From: Trichaptum fuscoviolaceum
Lineage: Eukaryota; Basidiomycota; Agaricomycetes; Hymenochaetales; Trichaptaceae
Length of the DNA: 64,000 nt
Direction: 5' to 3'
Assembly (NCBI GenBank): GCA_910574455.1
Contig: CAJSYZ010000006.1
Location: 310,001 to 374,000, forward strand
Part shown: in pieces, positions 1 through 11,201 of the stretch
Layout: each line of letters opens with the position of its first letter
How positions within the stretch are numbered: the first letter of the stretch is position 1
Made by a program: the position numbers and the translations under genes
Notes under the pieces: generated by a model
Seen by the model: only the letters and a program-made list of their open reading frames with translations
Told to the model about the DNA's origin: nothing
Databases searched by the model: none

Positions 1-5
1 AAACG

Positions 6-3000
6 ATGTCCGGCGCAAGTCATATTGAATCCATTCTGGATCATTTACTAAATGGAAAATGTTTTTCCACTGCGCGGCCGGGCCACGCGTGCAGGCTGAG
101 CCGCACTACGTTCGAAAATGTACAACAACTCATTGAAGAAGTAACTAGAACTGTACTTCGCACAGCAAAAGAAAAGACTTACCTTCTTACGATTTGCAAT
201 GCATTAGGCATGACTCAAACAGAACTGCGTGCTGTTGCAGACATCGACGACTGTAAGAAATACATAACTCTGTGGTCAACGAACTTTGCCGCCTGCCATA
301 ACATAGAAGACGTTCTTATTCGATGCAAAGACATGTCCGATTCGGAACTCTTAGTCACATGTCGCACTCATAACATAACCACTGAAAATAACTCAAAGTC
401 GAACATCTCAAAAATGCGTTCCCGTTTACTTTCACATCTGTGTCAACAACAAGCAACTGAATCTACAACCGACCATGACCTCAATTCAGACTCTTCACTT
501 TGCTGCACTTCTTCCCCGGACGACGTTGCTTATCTAATACAAAAAGTACTCACAGACCTATGCGACAGACCCAAGGTCAAGTTGGCTCTAAGACGTATTC
601 TAATCACACTCGGGGTAGCTATAGCGAACAACGAGAACCTCCCTTTGATACGCAAGAAAGCAAAAGAGTACCTTCGCAAAGTAAAGCATCTCAAATCTCC
701 TCCTACTAATTCATCTAGCAGATCACGTACGTCCCGGCACAACGGCAAGACCTACCAAGTCGACATCTTGCAAAAAATCAAAGAAAACTGGCCTCAATTG
801 GCGACTCCCTCACTCAAAGGCAAATTACTATCCAAATGTCGTGTTCTTACTTCCTCCCTTATGACAAGAAGACTTCCGTGCGCCGTCTGTGCTGAAGGCA
901 AAACTACAGAGGAATTCCCTTCGGATCTCAAACTCTTCTCAGAAATAGACCTGCAAACCTTACGAAAGCCTTACCCAGGCACAATGCCTAATCCTTTCCA
1001 GGGCAACCGTATTCTCCAAGAATATATACTGTGCCCTGAAGGAGTAATTGAGTGCGAAAGTAATGATCCAAAACTAAGAATATGCAAAAAATGCTTACAT
1101 GCTTTGCAATCATCTAAGAAAATTCCACAATTCGCTCTCGCAAATGATTTACTAATCGGAGACATCTCTAAATGTCTCGAAGAACTGAATCTCGTTGAAG
1201 AATCATGTGTCGGCTTGCGCAAGGGAAAATGCTGCATTATACATCTCAACGGCGATTCGAACGTTCTCAAGTCTCCCATAAGCCAAAGAGGACTCAGAGG
1301 ACACGTCATAATATATCCCAAGAAACTAGGATGTATGGCAAACGTTCTGCCTCCCCCAATGGATGACGTTGTAACTCCGATATGTGTAGTTTTCGTAGGC
1401 TCTTCACCTCCAACAAAAGAATGGTTATTGAAATCCGCGAAGCCTCTAGTAATTAGAAGGGAGAAAGTCAGAAATGCACTTGTCTGGCTCAAAGAAAATA
1501 ACCCACTGTACAAAGACGTATGCATTGATCATGAGCTTCTCGATACCTACGAACACGAGTTCGTCGCCCCCGTTCACATTATCGTTCGAGACGCCGAGGA
1601 AGATGACAATGCGTATGGAGCAACTAATGGCGCTTCTGAGATCCGATCAACTCTGCCAGAAGGTTTAGAACTCGCCTTCGATTCAGCGATAGTAACTGAC
1701 TTACAAGGCAAAGAAGTGACCCCGCAACAAATGACAATGTCTGCTCTTCAGCACCTTAAATCTGGTGGAGGATTCCTTCAAATTCCTCATGAGTCTGAGC
1801 CAACCAACACTTACGAAGACTACGACGCGTTTCCAGCTATGTTTCCAACTCTTTTTCCTTACGGAGTCTTTGGCTTTGATAGACCTGAACAGCCCCACAA
1901 ATTAAACATGAAGTTGCACGCACGCCATTTGCTTTCTCTTTCAGACAGGCGCTTTCAAGAACATTCTACGTTTCAGTTTATGGTGTACAACATCCTTCAG
2001 AGACGTGAAGTGAATAAAAGTGCCCGGTTCAAAATTAGTAAAAGGCACTTCGACTCCTTTGCACGTGATTTGGACAGAATCTCTACTGCAACAATTGACG
2101 CAATGGCTAAGCGCATTGAAGGCGGCGCACTCCTACAAGCTGAATCGCAAGAGGAACAGACGATTGTTAACCTCATGGAAAGGGTGAAAAAAATCAACAG
2201 CACGGTTCCTGGTACGTCAGCCTCCAAGGTTCAACTTAGAAATAAGATTAGGGCGATGATGATGCAACTTGGAATGCCAAGTTTCTACATTACGATAAAT
2301 CCTGCAGACATCTACAATCCTATCCTGAAATGTATGTCCGGAGAAGAAATTGATGTGGACAATTTGCTTCCCGATCAAATTCCGACGTTCTTTGACCAGG
2401 CAAAGCTAGTAGCCAAAAACCCAGTTCTCGCTTCACAATTTTTCCATCTCACAATGACCTCATTCTTCGATGGGATTTTGAACTACACACATGACAATGA
2501 TCCCACAGAACTCGGCCTTTTCGGTCTTACGAAAGGTTATTTTGGTTGTGTTGAAGCGCAAGGCCGTGGAACACTTCATTGCCACTTGTTCGTGTGGCTA
2601 GAAGGAGCTTTAAACCCTGAAGAGATTAAGCAACGTGTACAGGATAAGGAATTTACGGACCGCCTATGCGCCTACATTGATGACTGCGTTTTGACGGAAA
2701 TTCCTCCCATGCCTTCGGAACCTATTTCATATCCAAACGCAAACGCTCATCCTTGCGCAACACGCGGAGCTCCCGTTACTGATACTGAATCCTTCTTCGA
2801 ATCCTCAGCAGCGCGACACGATTTACACCGCTTAGCAAACGCTTGTCAGAAACACGTGCACTCAGCTACGTGCTATAAGCACTGGAAAGGACCTCACGAA
2901 CAAAAGGAATGTCGTTTCAACCTCGATCCATCACATCACGTCGACAAAACTACTATTGATAGCGAAACTGGTGAGCTTGAATTTCGTGTTACGGACGGCA

Positions 3001-3131
3001 TGGTAAATAATATGACAGCATTTATCGACAAGTATTCGAGCTTTGAGGTTTTGCATGCTTTACGCAACTTTAGTGGTACATACATAACTTTTTTGTCTTT
3101 ACGTAACTTGTTACGCAACTTTTGTACGTAA
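6..3131 (+). CDS. Helitron RepHel protein, N-terminal part (interrupted)
   Basis: This is the Helitron helicase-like/Rep region. A cysteine-containing N-terminal region precedes the typical Helitron core, with AMFPTLFPYGVFGF near residue 620, FYITINPADIYNP near 760 and the HUH nuclease motif in GRGTLHCHLFVW near 855. HUH nucleases nick and rejoin single-stranded DNA during rolling-circle transposition. Native coding ends at 3010, after the codons for MVNN. The last ~40 residues of the open frame belong to the inserted TIR element. The ATG at 6 is the first available start, but upstream sequence is missing so the true N-terminus is uncertain. The C-terminal half, with the Rep tyrosines and the helicase, resumes at 11998. 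Confidence 0.9.
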   Translation: MSGASHIESILDHLLNGKCFSTARPGHACRLSRTTFENVQQLIEEVTRTVLRTAKEKTYLLTICNALGMTQTELRAVADIDDCKKYITLWSTNFAACHNIEDVLIRCKDMSDSELLVTCRTHNITTENNSKSNISKMRSRLLSHLCQQQATESTTDHDLNSDSSLCCTSSPDDVAYLIQKVLTDLCDRPKVKLALRRILITLGVAIANNENLPLIRKKAKEYLRKVKHLKSPPTNSSSRSRTSRHNGKTYQVDILQKIKENWPQLATPSLKGKLLSKCRVLTSSLMTRRLPCAVCAEGKTTEEFPSDLKLFSEIDLQTLRKPYPGTMPNPFQGNRILQEYILCPEGVIECESNDPKLRICKKCLHALQSSKKIPQFALANDLLIGDISKCLEELNLVEESCVGLRKGKCCIIHLNGDSNVLKSPISQRGLRGHVIIYPKKLGCMANVLPPPMDDVVTPICVVFVGSSPPTKEWLLKSAKPLVIRREKVRNALVWLKENNPLYKDVCIDHELLDTYEHEFVAPVHIIVRDAEEDDNAYGATNGASEIRSTLPEGLELAFDSAIVTDLQGKEVTPQQMTMSALQHLKSGGGFLQIPHESEPTNTYEDYDAFPAMFPTLFPYGVFGFDRPEQPHKLNMKLHARHLLSLSDRRFQEHSTFQFMVYNILQRREVNKSARFKISKRHFDSFARDLDRISTATIDAMAKRIEGGALLQAESQEEQTIVNLMERVKKINSTVPGTSASKVQLRNKIRAMMMQLGMPSFYITINPADIYNPILKCMSGEEIDVDNLLPDQIPTFFDQAKLVAKNPVLASQFFHLTMTSFFDGILNYTHDNDPTELGLFGLTKGYFGCVEAQGRGTLHCHLFVWLEGALNPEEIKQRVQDKEFTDRLCAYIDDCVLTEIPPMPSEPISYPNANAHPCATRGAPVTDTESFFESSAARHDLHRLANACQKHVHSATCYKHWKGPHEQKECRFNLDPSHHVDKTTIDSETGELEFRVTDGMVNNMTAFIDKYSSFEVLHALRNFSGTYITFLSLRNLLRNFCT

Positions 3132-3429
3132 CTTTACACCTTTACTTACAGGTTTTAGCTTACTACTCCTCACATTTTCAGCTCTCGGTAGTACAGCTCT
3201 GCCTTACGTAACTATCTGCAGCTATACAGTGGTTCACATTAAGGTGTCTGTGGTTCAGAAAAGTTATATGTAACTTTTTTTTAGATACTATAGATATGTT
3301 ATACCTTTCTGTACTGAAGCATTATCCTGTATACCTTTTAAATATATTTCTTATTGTTGATTATCTTGTTTGGTTCCTTTTAATCAATAATAGTATTGCT
3401 GGAAATGTATAATATCTTATCTAGTAAAT
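3011..3429 (+). repeat. Left TIR of the 9-kb element, outer half
   Basis: These ~420 bp match the reverse complement of 11573-11991. They hold repeated copies of the motif TTACGYAACTT (near 3060, 3101, 3110, 3125 and 3203), which could be transposase-binding sites. The copy stops abruptly at 3429, where the Helentron-like element begins, and continues at 8314. Confidence 0.9.
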
Positions 3430-3599
3430 TCCCGATACCGTTTAGGTTGAGGGTTCTCCACCCAGAATTGTACAAGTAAAATCGTCTAATCACGTGTAAG
3501 TCATGCTTTTTTGTGTATGTAATCACCTTTTTCTCGTGATTTCTTGCGCGTCTTCTTACACGCTTTATTTGACTTTTTTTTGGCATATTTTTCTCACAC

Positions 3600-6500
3600 T
3601 GCCAGTGGCTCTGGCTGTCACTGTGGCATGCCAGTGTGAGACTTTCTCAGGCTGTTCATTAGTGCTTTGGCCGTGATGTCCGCGGTTTGGCGAACAAACT
3701 ATTGTACAGGTACTTTCATTCCGGGTACTGCGTTCGTGAACATGCCATGCCAGGCAGACTCCTCTTGACTTCGCAACTCTGGACCCCCATTGGGGAACAA
3801 TTGACGATTGGATTGCCTTCATTGACGAAGTGCATGCACGTGGATGTATATCATGATGGATTTCACTGTTGGTACCATGGGTGATCTCTTGGTTTTTCTC
3901 GGTGAGTAATGTGAGTGACTAGCTACCAGTACCACCCATCTGACAAACTATTTACAATGCAGCCATTCGAATGAATCGACACCATTTGACCTTAACGAAT
4001 ATAATGCCGTCTGGAAGCGACCTTAGTATGCGCCGTGGGGATTTGATACGTACAAGGATTTCGCAATCATGAATAAACGCAACTCATCCTGTACGCTTCC
4101 GAACTTCTGGGATGAGACTGGTATCAAGCTTAATATCACTACCTCAAACATTTGGTAGTTTGCATGACGTCGGAATTCGACCAGTATGGTGACCTGGAGG
4201 CTTTTGGTGTTCATCCGGATTGGTGGCTAACTCAAGACGTTTGCATGCATGGTGATCAAGTTTCTCGACATCTATGGCATCCGTATCGACAAGAGCACAC
4301 AGGTCACGTTGGACACACTGGTAGAATGGACTACAGCTGCGTGCTCGTGCGCTGCAAGTGTGAACAAGAACAACTTCTTCATTTCTAGCGAAGCAACCGG
4401 TGGCAACACCTTTGGCGCTTTGTATCACGGCCGTGGTCGTACACCGACGATGTTGCCACCCCCTGATTTGGCTGCGATCAACGACATGACGTCGGACGAT
4501 AATCAGTACTTCCTCCGTTCGAAAGGCATTAACGGTCTTGATGCCGTTGCATTCCAGTACTCGACATATCGTTCCCTCACGCGCTTCCTTGGTATGGACG
4601 GTAACTTACAGGTCGCTGATGATGTTGGCGTGAACTTCGTCGACGCGTGGAATGAAATGCTCGTGACAAACGATTTCATTAATGCTCAGTCAGGCAAGAC
4701 AGACCCGCGTCATATGTTCGGTACGAGTAACTTCGATGTCTACCGCTGGCCGAGCTTGGTAAACGGTTCCCAACTCAGTGTACTTGCAACGTTCGTGACG
4801 AGCTTGGTCCTGCCGGGTGTTTCCCTTCTATACTACGGCGAGGAGCAGAGATTCTACATGTATGATAACGGTGCTAGCAATTATCTCTTTGGGTTAGTAC
4901 CTTTTTCACATTTCATTTCATATCTGTCGGGACCTGAGTGCTGATCTTGGAACAGTCGTCAAGTTATGCCCGCCATGGATGCTACAAGCTCGGCTCAGAT
5001 CAGTATTTCAACATGCCGTTGCAAAAGGCTCTTACAGGCTGCTACGATGATTCGAATTCGCTTGATCACTTTGACCCAACGTCGGAGGCGCGGCGCATGT
5101 GCACGCAGTTCAAGTATCTCCGCTCTGTTTATGCTGCAGGATGGATTCGACCTTGAAATGTGTCCAATTTTCACGCTGCACGAGCAGCTACCTGGTTCAA
5201 ATCAGACGGAAACCGAACTGGGCTTATGGACTGCCTCGCGTGCAGGGATCCCGAACTCGCAGACTTTTACGGGAAACCACACCGACCAGGTCTGGTTGTG
5301 GTGCACGAATGAGAACCAGACGCATACGTATACGTTTGACTGCAAGAGTGAGCCTGGATTTCGAGTCCGTATGTGAGCGGGACGGTCGTGAAGAATCTGT
5401 TTGTGCCGTACGAGACATGGAATTTGCAAGACTCGCTGTCATCGTTCTACAACAACGGCAACGCGCCGTTCCAGGGACGCTTGAATAGTATCACGAATTC
5501 ACGATGGATCCGTATAGCTTCAAGCTGCTTGTGCCTGAGGCGGAGTGGGTCGCGGTCCCTCCGTAGTTGACGAAGTTCAGGCCGGGTCACGATGCTCGCA
5601 TACAGGCGGAGTCGGGCGATGCGAATGACGACAGTCGATATCAGCTTGGAATTCAACGTCCCGATGAACTGTGACCAGGTGACGGCGAGCATCTCGTTCA
5701 ACGTCTCAAGCTCGGGCAAAGGTGGAAGCCCTTCGATCACCGTCGTGAACTGCGGAGCGGTTGCAAACCCCGATCCTGCGACGATTTCGGGCGCTGGGGC
5801 GAGCTCGTGGGCGTGGAATGCGACGCTGACGGGCGTGACGGACGGTATTATCGATATCACTTTGAACAACCCGCCTTCCCAGGACGGTACTTCGTTAACG
5901 AAAGCACGCGACCATCTCCTTCTGCGCAAGGGCTGCGCCCGCAATCCCATGGTCTTCCCCTCCGCGGACTACGACAACGATGCGCTCGGGTTCGACTCGG
6001 GCTCTGGAAAGTACACGTTCACGCACTAGGCGCTGGGCGCGGATATGTTCAGGTACTCATGGAAGTACGGACAGAACTGGACGACATGGGCTGCGTATGG
6101 GATGTGACGAGCATAGATAAAAGCTTGTTTGATAATGATGAAAATTGGTGGATAGGCGAGCATATTATTGTGCAATGTAAGCGCTTTTAGTCATATGTGC
6201 TATAATCTGCTAATCAATTTTGCATTAGACTGGTCTGGTACTGCTGCAGCAGCCTATACTGTTGTGCATGCGGACAGGAATTATGCTCACGAGCGCCGTG
6301 TCCCTTACTTCCTCGCCCATGGTCCGTTCATACGTGGGGTTTCGACAGAGGAGTGAACTTCCTGATGGACAATACTGTCGACGGACGCTGGGAGATCGAA
6401 ATTATGAGCACATGGCCGACGTACCTCCAGCTCAACGTGTTTGGGTTTGATGACTATTTCTACGGTGACACGGTTGGCGACGGCGTAATGGACCGCCTCT

Positions 6501-8140
6501 CGCCGAATTCTGCTGCGCCCAAATACTTGAACATCGGTGCCCCGCGGCACCCGCATCTCGCGTGGTCGCTGGTCGTAGACGACGCGACGCTGCGGTGGAG
6601 CCTCGAGCCGCGTGGTGGGCACTATCATGTACGCACTACTCCTGTCACGAAGGGAGATGAAGGAGTGTGCTCGGCGTCATCAGCAAGGAGCACTGTACCG
6701 TCTGTACGAAGTACATTCAACTTGCTCTACGCCGCGGCATCCTTCATCAGTGTGCACCAGAGATCGATCGGTGTCGCCGGTGTGTCTGACAAGTATGGTA
6801 GACGGCCGTGGGCGCATTATCCGGCGCTCTGAACACTCGAGCATGTCGACTCGCTCCCGAATCCGGACCCAACGGATATGCTGTTTTGGACAAACAGCCC
6901 GTTCAGATTAAGGACATTCAGATCGATGAGGAGGCAGAGGCGAAGCGTCTGGAGTCCAAGCGGCAGTCTCAGGAACGGGCTGGTATTGGTTAGGAGCCTA
7001 AGGCAGATCTCTTCGTGTTCGTCGGCCATTGATCGAAGCGGAAGGGTGTGGATCTTATTGCAGATGTGATGCCTTCGCTGTGAGTTTTTCTCATGCTATC
7101 TTACTAACTCGACGAATGTTTGCTCATTTTTATAAATGTCAGGCTGGGAAAGCGCTCCTCGATTCAGTTGATCTGTGTCGGTCCGTCATTGATTTGTATG
7201 GTTGTTTCGCTGCGGAGAAGCTTGCTCGTCTCATGGAGATGTATCAGGACCGAGTGTACTCCAAGCCGGAGTTCACTGCTCTGCCACCGTACTTGTTCAG
7301 TGGTGCCGACTTCGCTTGTTTCCCTTCGCGTGACGAGCCGTTTGGTTTAGTCGCTGTCGAGTTTGCAAAGGGCCCTTGGTGTTCTTGCTCGTCTTGGTGG
7401 TCTCGGTCTCATGCCTGGATGGGTAAGCTCATATTCGCTGTCTCTAATCTGCAGTCTGACTTCGATCACAGGGTTTCCTGTCGAATCGAGTTCATCAGCA
7501 TTATGTTATCCCAGCTTACAATAACGGAAGAACATCGTGCTATCTTGCGTGCTCGGTTGGCTGGTCAGCGTTTTCCGGTTGTTGAATGGCATCAGCGCAT
7601 GGGAGATCTCCACAAGTACAGTATTATTACTAGCCGACAAATCGCTTGCTCTCTAGCGTGGAGACCTTCGGATGATGAAGCTGAGCATGCGCCTCGCGTA
7701 GCGGTCATGGATACGGGAGAACTGGATCCTGAACATCGTGAAGAACAGACGCAGCCCAACTGCGACACCGAAGCACATACGACTGCCCACACAACTCGAT
7801 CCTTGGATCTACTGGATCTTGGAGCCAATTGACACTCGCGCCCCCAGTAGCAGCATCTGCTCCCTCCACGCACGCTGGACAAATCTGAAAGGCGTGGTTT
7901 GGCAAGCTCTGATGTCTCCGAAGGCAAGGACTACTTCACGCGTTCGCGGAATGCGAGCACGGTGGATGTCAGCACCGCTGGTGGCTTCGACAACGTTTTG
8001 GCGAAGGCGAACAAGGTTATTGCAAAGGATGCAAAGCTCACTCTGAATCCGTTCGTGCGGGCCGTGCGGCTGTGGAAGTTTGGATGCTCCGTGCATGCAT
8101 TGTCCAGGGATCTCATCAGATTTGTATGTCTACACTAATG
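3600..8140 (+). pseudogene. ags1: Captured alpha-1,3-glucan synthase (Ags1) fragment
   Basis: Translated pieces in order match fungal alpha-1,3-glucan synthase, the membrane enzyme that makes cell-wall alpha-glucan. GH13-domain pieces include HWGTIDDWIAFIDEVHARG-like sequence near 3790-3840 and NFDVYRWPSLVNGSQLS near 4730. The extracellular beta-rich region runs to about 6600. Glycosyltransferase-5 pieces follow, including LPPYLFSGADFACFPSRDEP near 7290-7345 and a downstream linker (FDNVLAKANKVIAKDAK) near 7990-8035. Frameshifts and stops are frequent, and introns persist (for example about 6178-6229 and 7079-7140), so capture was from genomic DNA. Compared with the family, the N-terminus, a stretch between about 6640 and 6660, and the C-terminal multi-membrane exporter domain are missing. 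It is not functional. Confidence 0.85.
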
Positions 8141-8262
8141 ACTGGCTTGCAAGTCTCTAGACTTACCTCGACAGTTGTGTTCGGACGGATGCTTGCCAGT
8201 TTTACTCCATTTGTGTATTTACAGATTTTGTAGTTCTTTTTGTATTGATTAAAGTCGTGGGA

Positions 8263-8311
8263 AATTCGGGAGGGTATCGGGCCTTGCCAGCCATGCTGGC
8301 CCTCCCGAATT
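8263..8311 (+). other. 3'-terminal compound hairpin of the Helentron-like element
   Basis: An outer 12-bp stem, AATTCGGGAGGG (8263-8274) with CCCTCCCGAATT (8300-8311), encloses an inner stem GCCAGC/GCTGGC (8286-8291 and 8295-8300). Between them lies TATCGGG, the inverse of the element's 5' end. The same three-part design is seen at 18772-18821. Confidence 0.75.
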
Positions 8312-8313
8312 AT

Positions 8314-8684
8314 TTACGAGAGTTGTTATATGATATATATGATAACTGACTTTTCTAATTACTTGGGCAAGTGGGTCAATGGGTTTAGCTCCCCAACTCT
8401 GGTAAAGGTTGGCAGGCGGAACCCTTCCTGCTTTGTAACCTATCCAACAGGCTACGGGTTCAACTCAGACTAATGTAAATAACTTTTGTAATTGTTTTGT
8501 TTCTTTCGTTTTAGTTAAAAACAATTCTTATGTATTTTATCAGCTATAGATGTTGTAATTCTGCTAGATTCCTGCATGTCTACACCAGTCCTATGTATAA
8601 TTGGTGTTACAACTGTAGGGGTACATGTGGGCTGCAGAGTGTAAACAGTCTCTGGGGAAATACTAGGGAGTGTTACAACCGTAG
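8314..8684 (+). repeat. Left TIR of the 9-kb element, inner half
   Basis: This is the continuation of the left TIR after the Helentron-like insertion. It matches the reverse complement of about 11202-11570 with a few single-base differences. Similarity ends near GGGAGTGTTACAAC at 8684. Confidence 0.88.
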
Positions 8685-9463
8685 AGGAACTGTCAAGATC
8701 CTGGGCTCCTTTTCCTATTGTTTGCACTTTCCCGCCAAGAATCCCGACATGAGCAGGCAATCTTGCAGGGAGAATCCCGCCATTGGATTTTCATTGCAAA
8801 ACCTCTTTCCCAACTTGCACAACCCCCCGCACAATCCCTCAATCATGTGACCTATAGTGTACCACTGCCCCGGCAACCATGCATGCATATGCACACTCAT
8901 TTACAATAACCCGCCATGGCACATATACATTCACTTACCAACAACCGCTCATTATTCAACTAGTGCCTCAAGGTGACAACCCGCAACTGCCTGGCATACC
9001 TAGTCTGGCTAGTTGTGGCCATAGTCCGGACACTGATGTCCACAGACGCACCACAGCCATCTGGAGAGACGGGATTGACATGCCCAGCAGTGCAGTCCTA
9101 GCATGTATCTTTTGTAGTAGATAGTTGCACATTGCACAAGGACACTTAGCATAGATTAACTATACAGTCTTTACAAAGTAGATAAATAGTTGTAGGCATT
9201 GTAAGGAGCACCCCACTTTTGACCTCTTGTGGAGTGCTTCCTTAGGTGTGATCTCTCTCTTTTCTTCTGTGTAGTTAGTTGCACTGAAAAGATGATAAAT
9301 GATAAGGGGATGTGAGTGTAGGGAACCCGGTAAGAATAAAAGAGTAGTAAAAGAAGACAAAGAGAAGAAGAGAAACAACAAAGGAAACTAGTGAAATAGC
9401 CAAATGGCCCTCAAACATCCGTAGACAGAGTCTTTGCACGTGTGCCCAACGCAACCCTTCGCA

Positions 9464-9607
9464 AGAAGTCCGAAGACAAGAAACAACCCATAAGAAAGGA
9501 ACAGGACAATCAGAAGAACGTGCTGTCGTGCAGACACTAATTGCCCGTCTGTATGTCTTCTGCGTGTGCCGTTGTCCCCCTCACAGAAGTCCGAAGACAA
9601 GAAACAA
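9464..9607 (+). repeat. 23-bp direct repeat pair
   Basis: The sequence AGAAGTCCGAAGACAAGAAA plus CAA occurs identically at 9464-9486 and 9585-9607, spaced 121 bp apart. Its meaning is unknown. Confidence 0.8.
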
Positions 9608-10546
9608 ACTCCCTAGTAAAAAATGACTATTGAGCCCCGTTGTCTTTTGTCCACCACACCTGTCGAGGGAACTCCAGAAGATATCTGTCAGGCTGTTGAG
9701 CCCGTCCGTTGACACCCTACGTTGCACCATAGAGATTCTCACTCTCACTCACATGTAGTGGTGGTGGGGAGAAAGAACATAAAATTTCACATGGTAGTAC
9801 ATGTGGTGATTTTCACTGGAGTAAATTGCATGTGAACCAGCTACTCTGGTCACACTCTACTAACCCAAACCATTGTCTTTGTTCCCGTTTCTCAATCATC
9901 CGCCCATTTCCCACGCCACTTGCCCACGTTGCCACACTCTAAGTGTCCGGCCGGTTGCATGTCCATGACCTTGTCCGCTGGCTTGTTTGCTCGTCCGCCC
10001 ATTGCATTGTCCGTTGTGTGATTGCTGGTGAGCTCTGTGCTTTGGCCTGTCTATCACTCGTGCTCAGGTACAGTTTTCCCTGCGCTATTTGGCTTTGAGT
10101 GTCGGCCGGCTGCCTTGCTGCTTGTCTGGTGTCCATCAGATGCACTGTCTTGCGGCCGTGAGTTGTACTAGAGTGACTCCGCTTTCTGGCCTTGCGTCTT
10201 CTGCATTGTTCTGATGCCCTGAACTTGCTGATATGCTGCTGAGTCTTGTACTTGAGTGACTCCGGTTTCCGGGTGCTTGCTTGTCTTCCGGGTGCTGCTG
10301 TCGTGTCCGGCGGACTTTGTACAAACACTGGATGAAATCCAAGTGTTACAAAGCTTTCCGGCCCCCAGGTTCCCCCACGGTTGTAAGTTGTTGTCACAAC
10401 AACACCTAATACCCGATGAAAAAACATTCCCGCGCCATCACAAATCCCGACACCAATCCCGACATCCGGTCCCGGCTCCTGCAACCTGGACCTCATGCCA
10501 GACATTTCCAAATACATGACAAACACCATGAATACGTTCCACGACC

Positions 10547-10591
10547 ACGCCTTACAAACACGCCTTACAAACACGCCTTACAAACACGCCC
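10547..10591 (+). repeat. Tandem repeat, 13-bp unit, 3 copies
   Basis: The unit ACGCCTTACAAAC is repeated three times without change (10547-10585), followed by a partial copy ACGCCC. Confidence 0.9.
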
Positions 10592-11201
10592 TATGGACAT
10601 TCTGACAGTACCACGCCCCAGACTACCATTCATTCCTACTTCATTCCCGTAAAACCCTGAAATCTATCTATTATTCTTTATCACCATTTTCAAATCACTC
10701 TGATCACATTCCCGTCGCCCTTTGTTCTAACATACATCCCTGGTTCCTCGTGTAAGCTACACGCCCCACAATAATTCTCTGAATCCCGCGTGTTGCTACA
10801 CGACTTACCTTCACGTCCCGAAAACATATTCTATTTCCCATTTCTTATCTCAGACTCTTACGCGTATATAAACTTGTAGAAACTCGTCATGTATCCCTCA
10901 ACTCAAATATCATAAGTCTTTAGGCTACTCTACGAGCTAGGCCCTCGCGATCCATCCTTGCTTCACTCTTATGCTCTCACTCTTGCCATTACACACTTTT
11001 CTCCCTCTCAGACTCTAAAATCTTGATAACTCATCTTAGGATCCCGCGGTAGAATCCCGGATCACGGGTTGCGGGAACTTCAACCTGGATCCCAACTACT
11101 TGGTCTCTCGCTATTTTGTCCTTGCGTTTTGTTTGCCCTTCCGCTCTCACTCTGCTTCCTCAACTCGTGACCACCCTTAGGCAAGGCTTGGGTCCGGGCC
11201 T

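Larger units (their letters stand above)
3430..8313 (+). mobile_element. Helentron/Helitron2-like non-autonomous element carrying ags1 sequence
   Basis: Comparison with the intact right TIR (11560-11580) shows that 4884 bp were inserted between two T residues, with no clear duplication. The 5' end reads TCCCGATACC. Its inverse GGTATCGGG recurs at 8273-8281, inside a compound 3' hairpin (8263-8311). Asymmetric terminal inverted repeats, a 3' hairpin and insertion between T and T are known hallmarks of Helitron2/Helentron elements. No Rep or helicase is present; the body is almost entirely a captured glucan-synthase fragment. The exact ends are ambiguous by 1-2 T residues. Membership is inference from the termini. 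Confidence 0.7.
8685..11201. other. Interior of the 9-kb element, no gene recognised
   Basis: About 2.5 kb without a convincing protein. The longest open frame (9939-10574, minus) is low-complexity and looks like chance. The stretch includes short direct and tandem repeats and a TATA-like CGCGTATATAAAC near 10861. It holds no transposase and no LTR pair that I can see. Confidence 0.5.

Noticed and set aside
5447..5950. 167-codon minus-strand ORF within the Helentron-like element
   Set aside because: It is antisense to recognisable ags1 coding sequence.
8360..8470. tRNA gene in the inner TIR (GGGTTCAACTC box B-like)
   Set aside because: Box A and stems do not fit; the sequence is part of the TIR and is present inverted at 11420-11530.
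8685..11201. Possible LTR retrotransposon between the TIRs (TGTCA/TGACA-like edges, TATA box near 10861)
   Set aside because: No matching direct LTR pair, primer-binding site or gag/pol sequence could be found.
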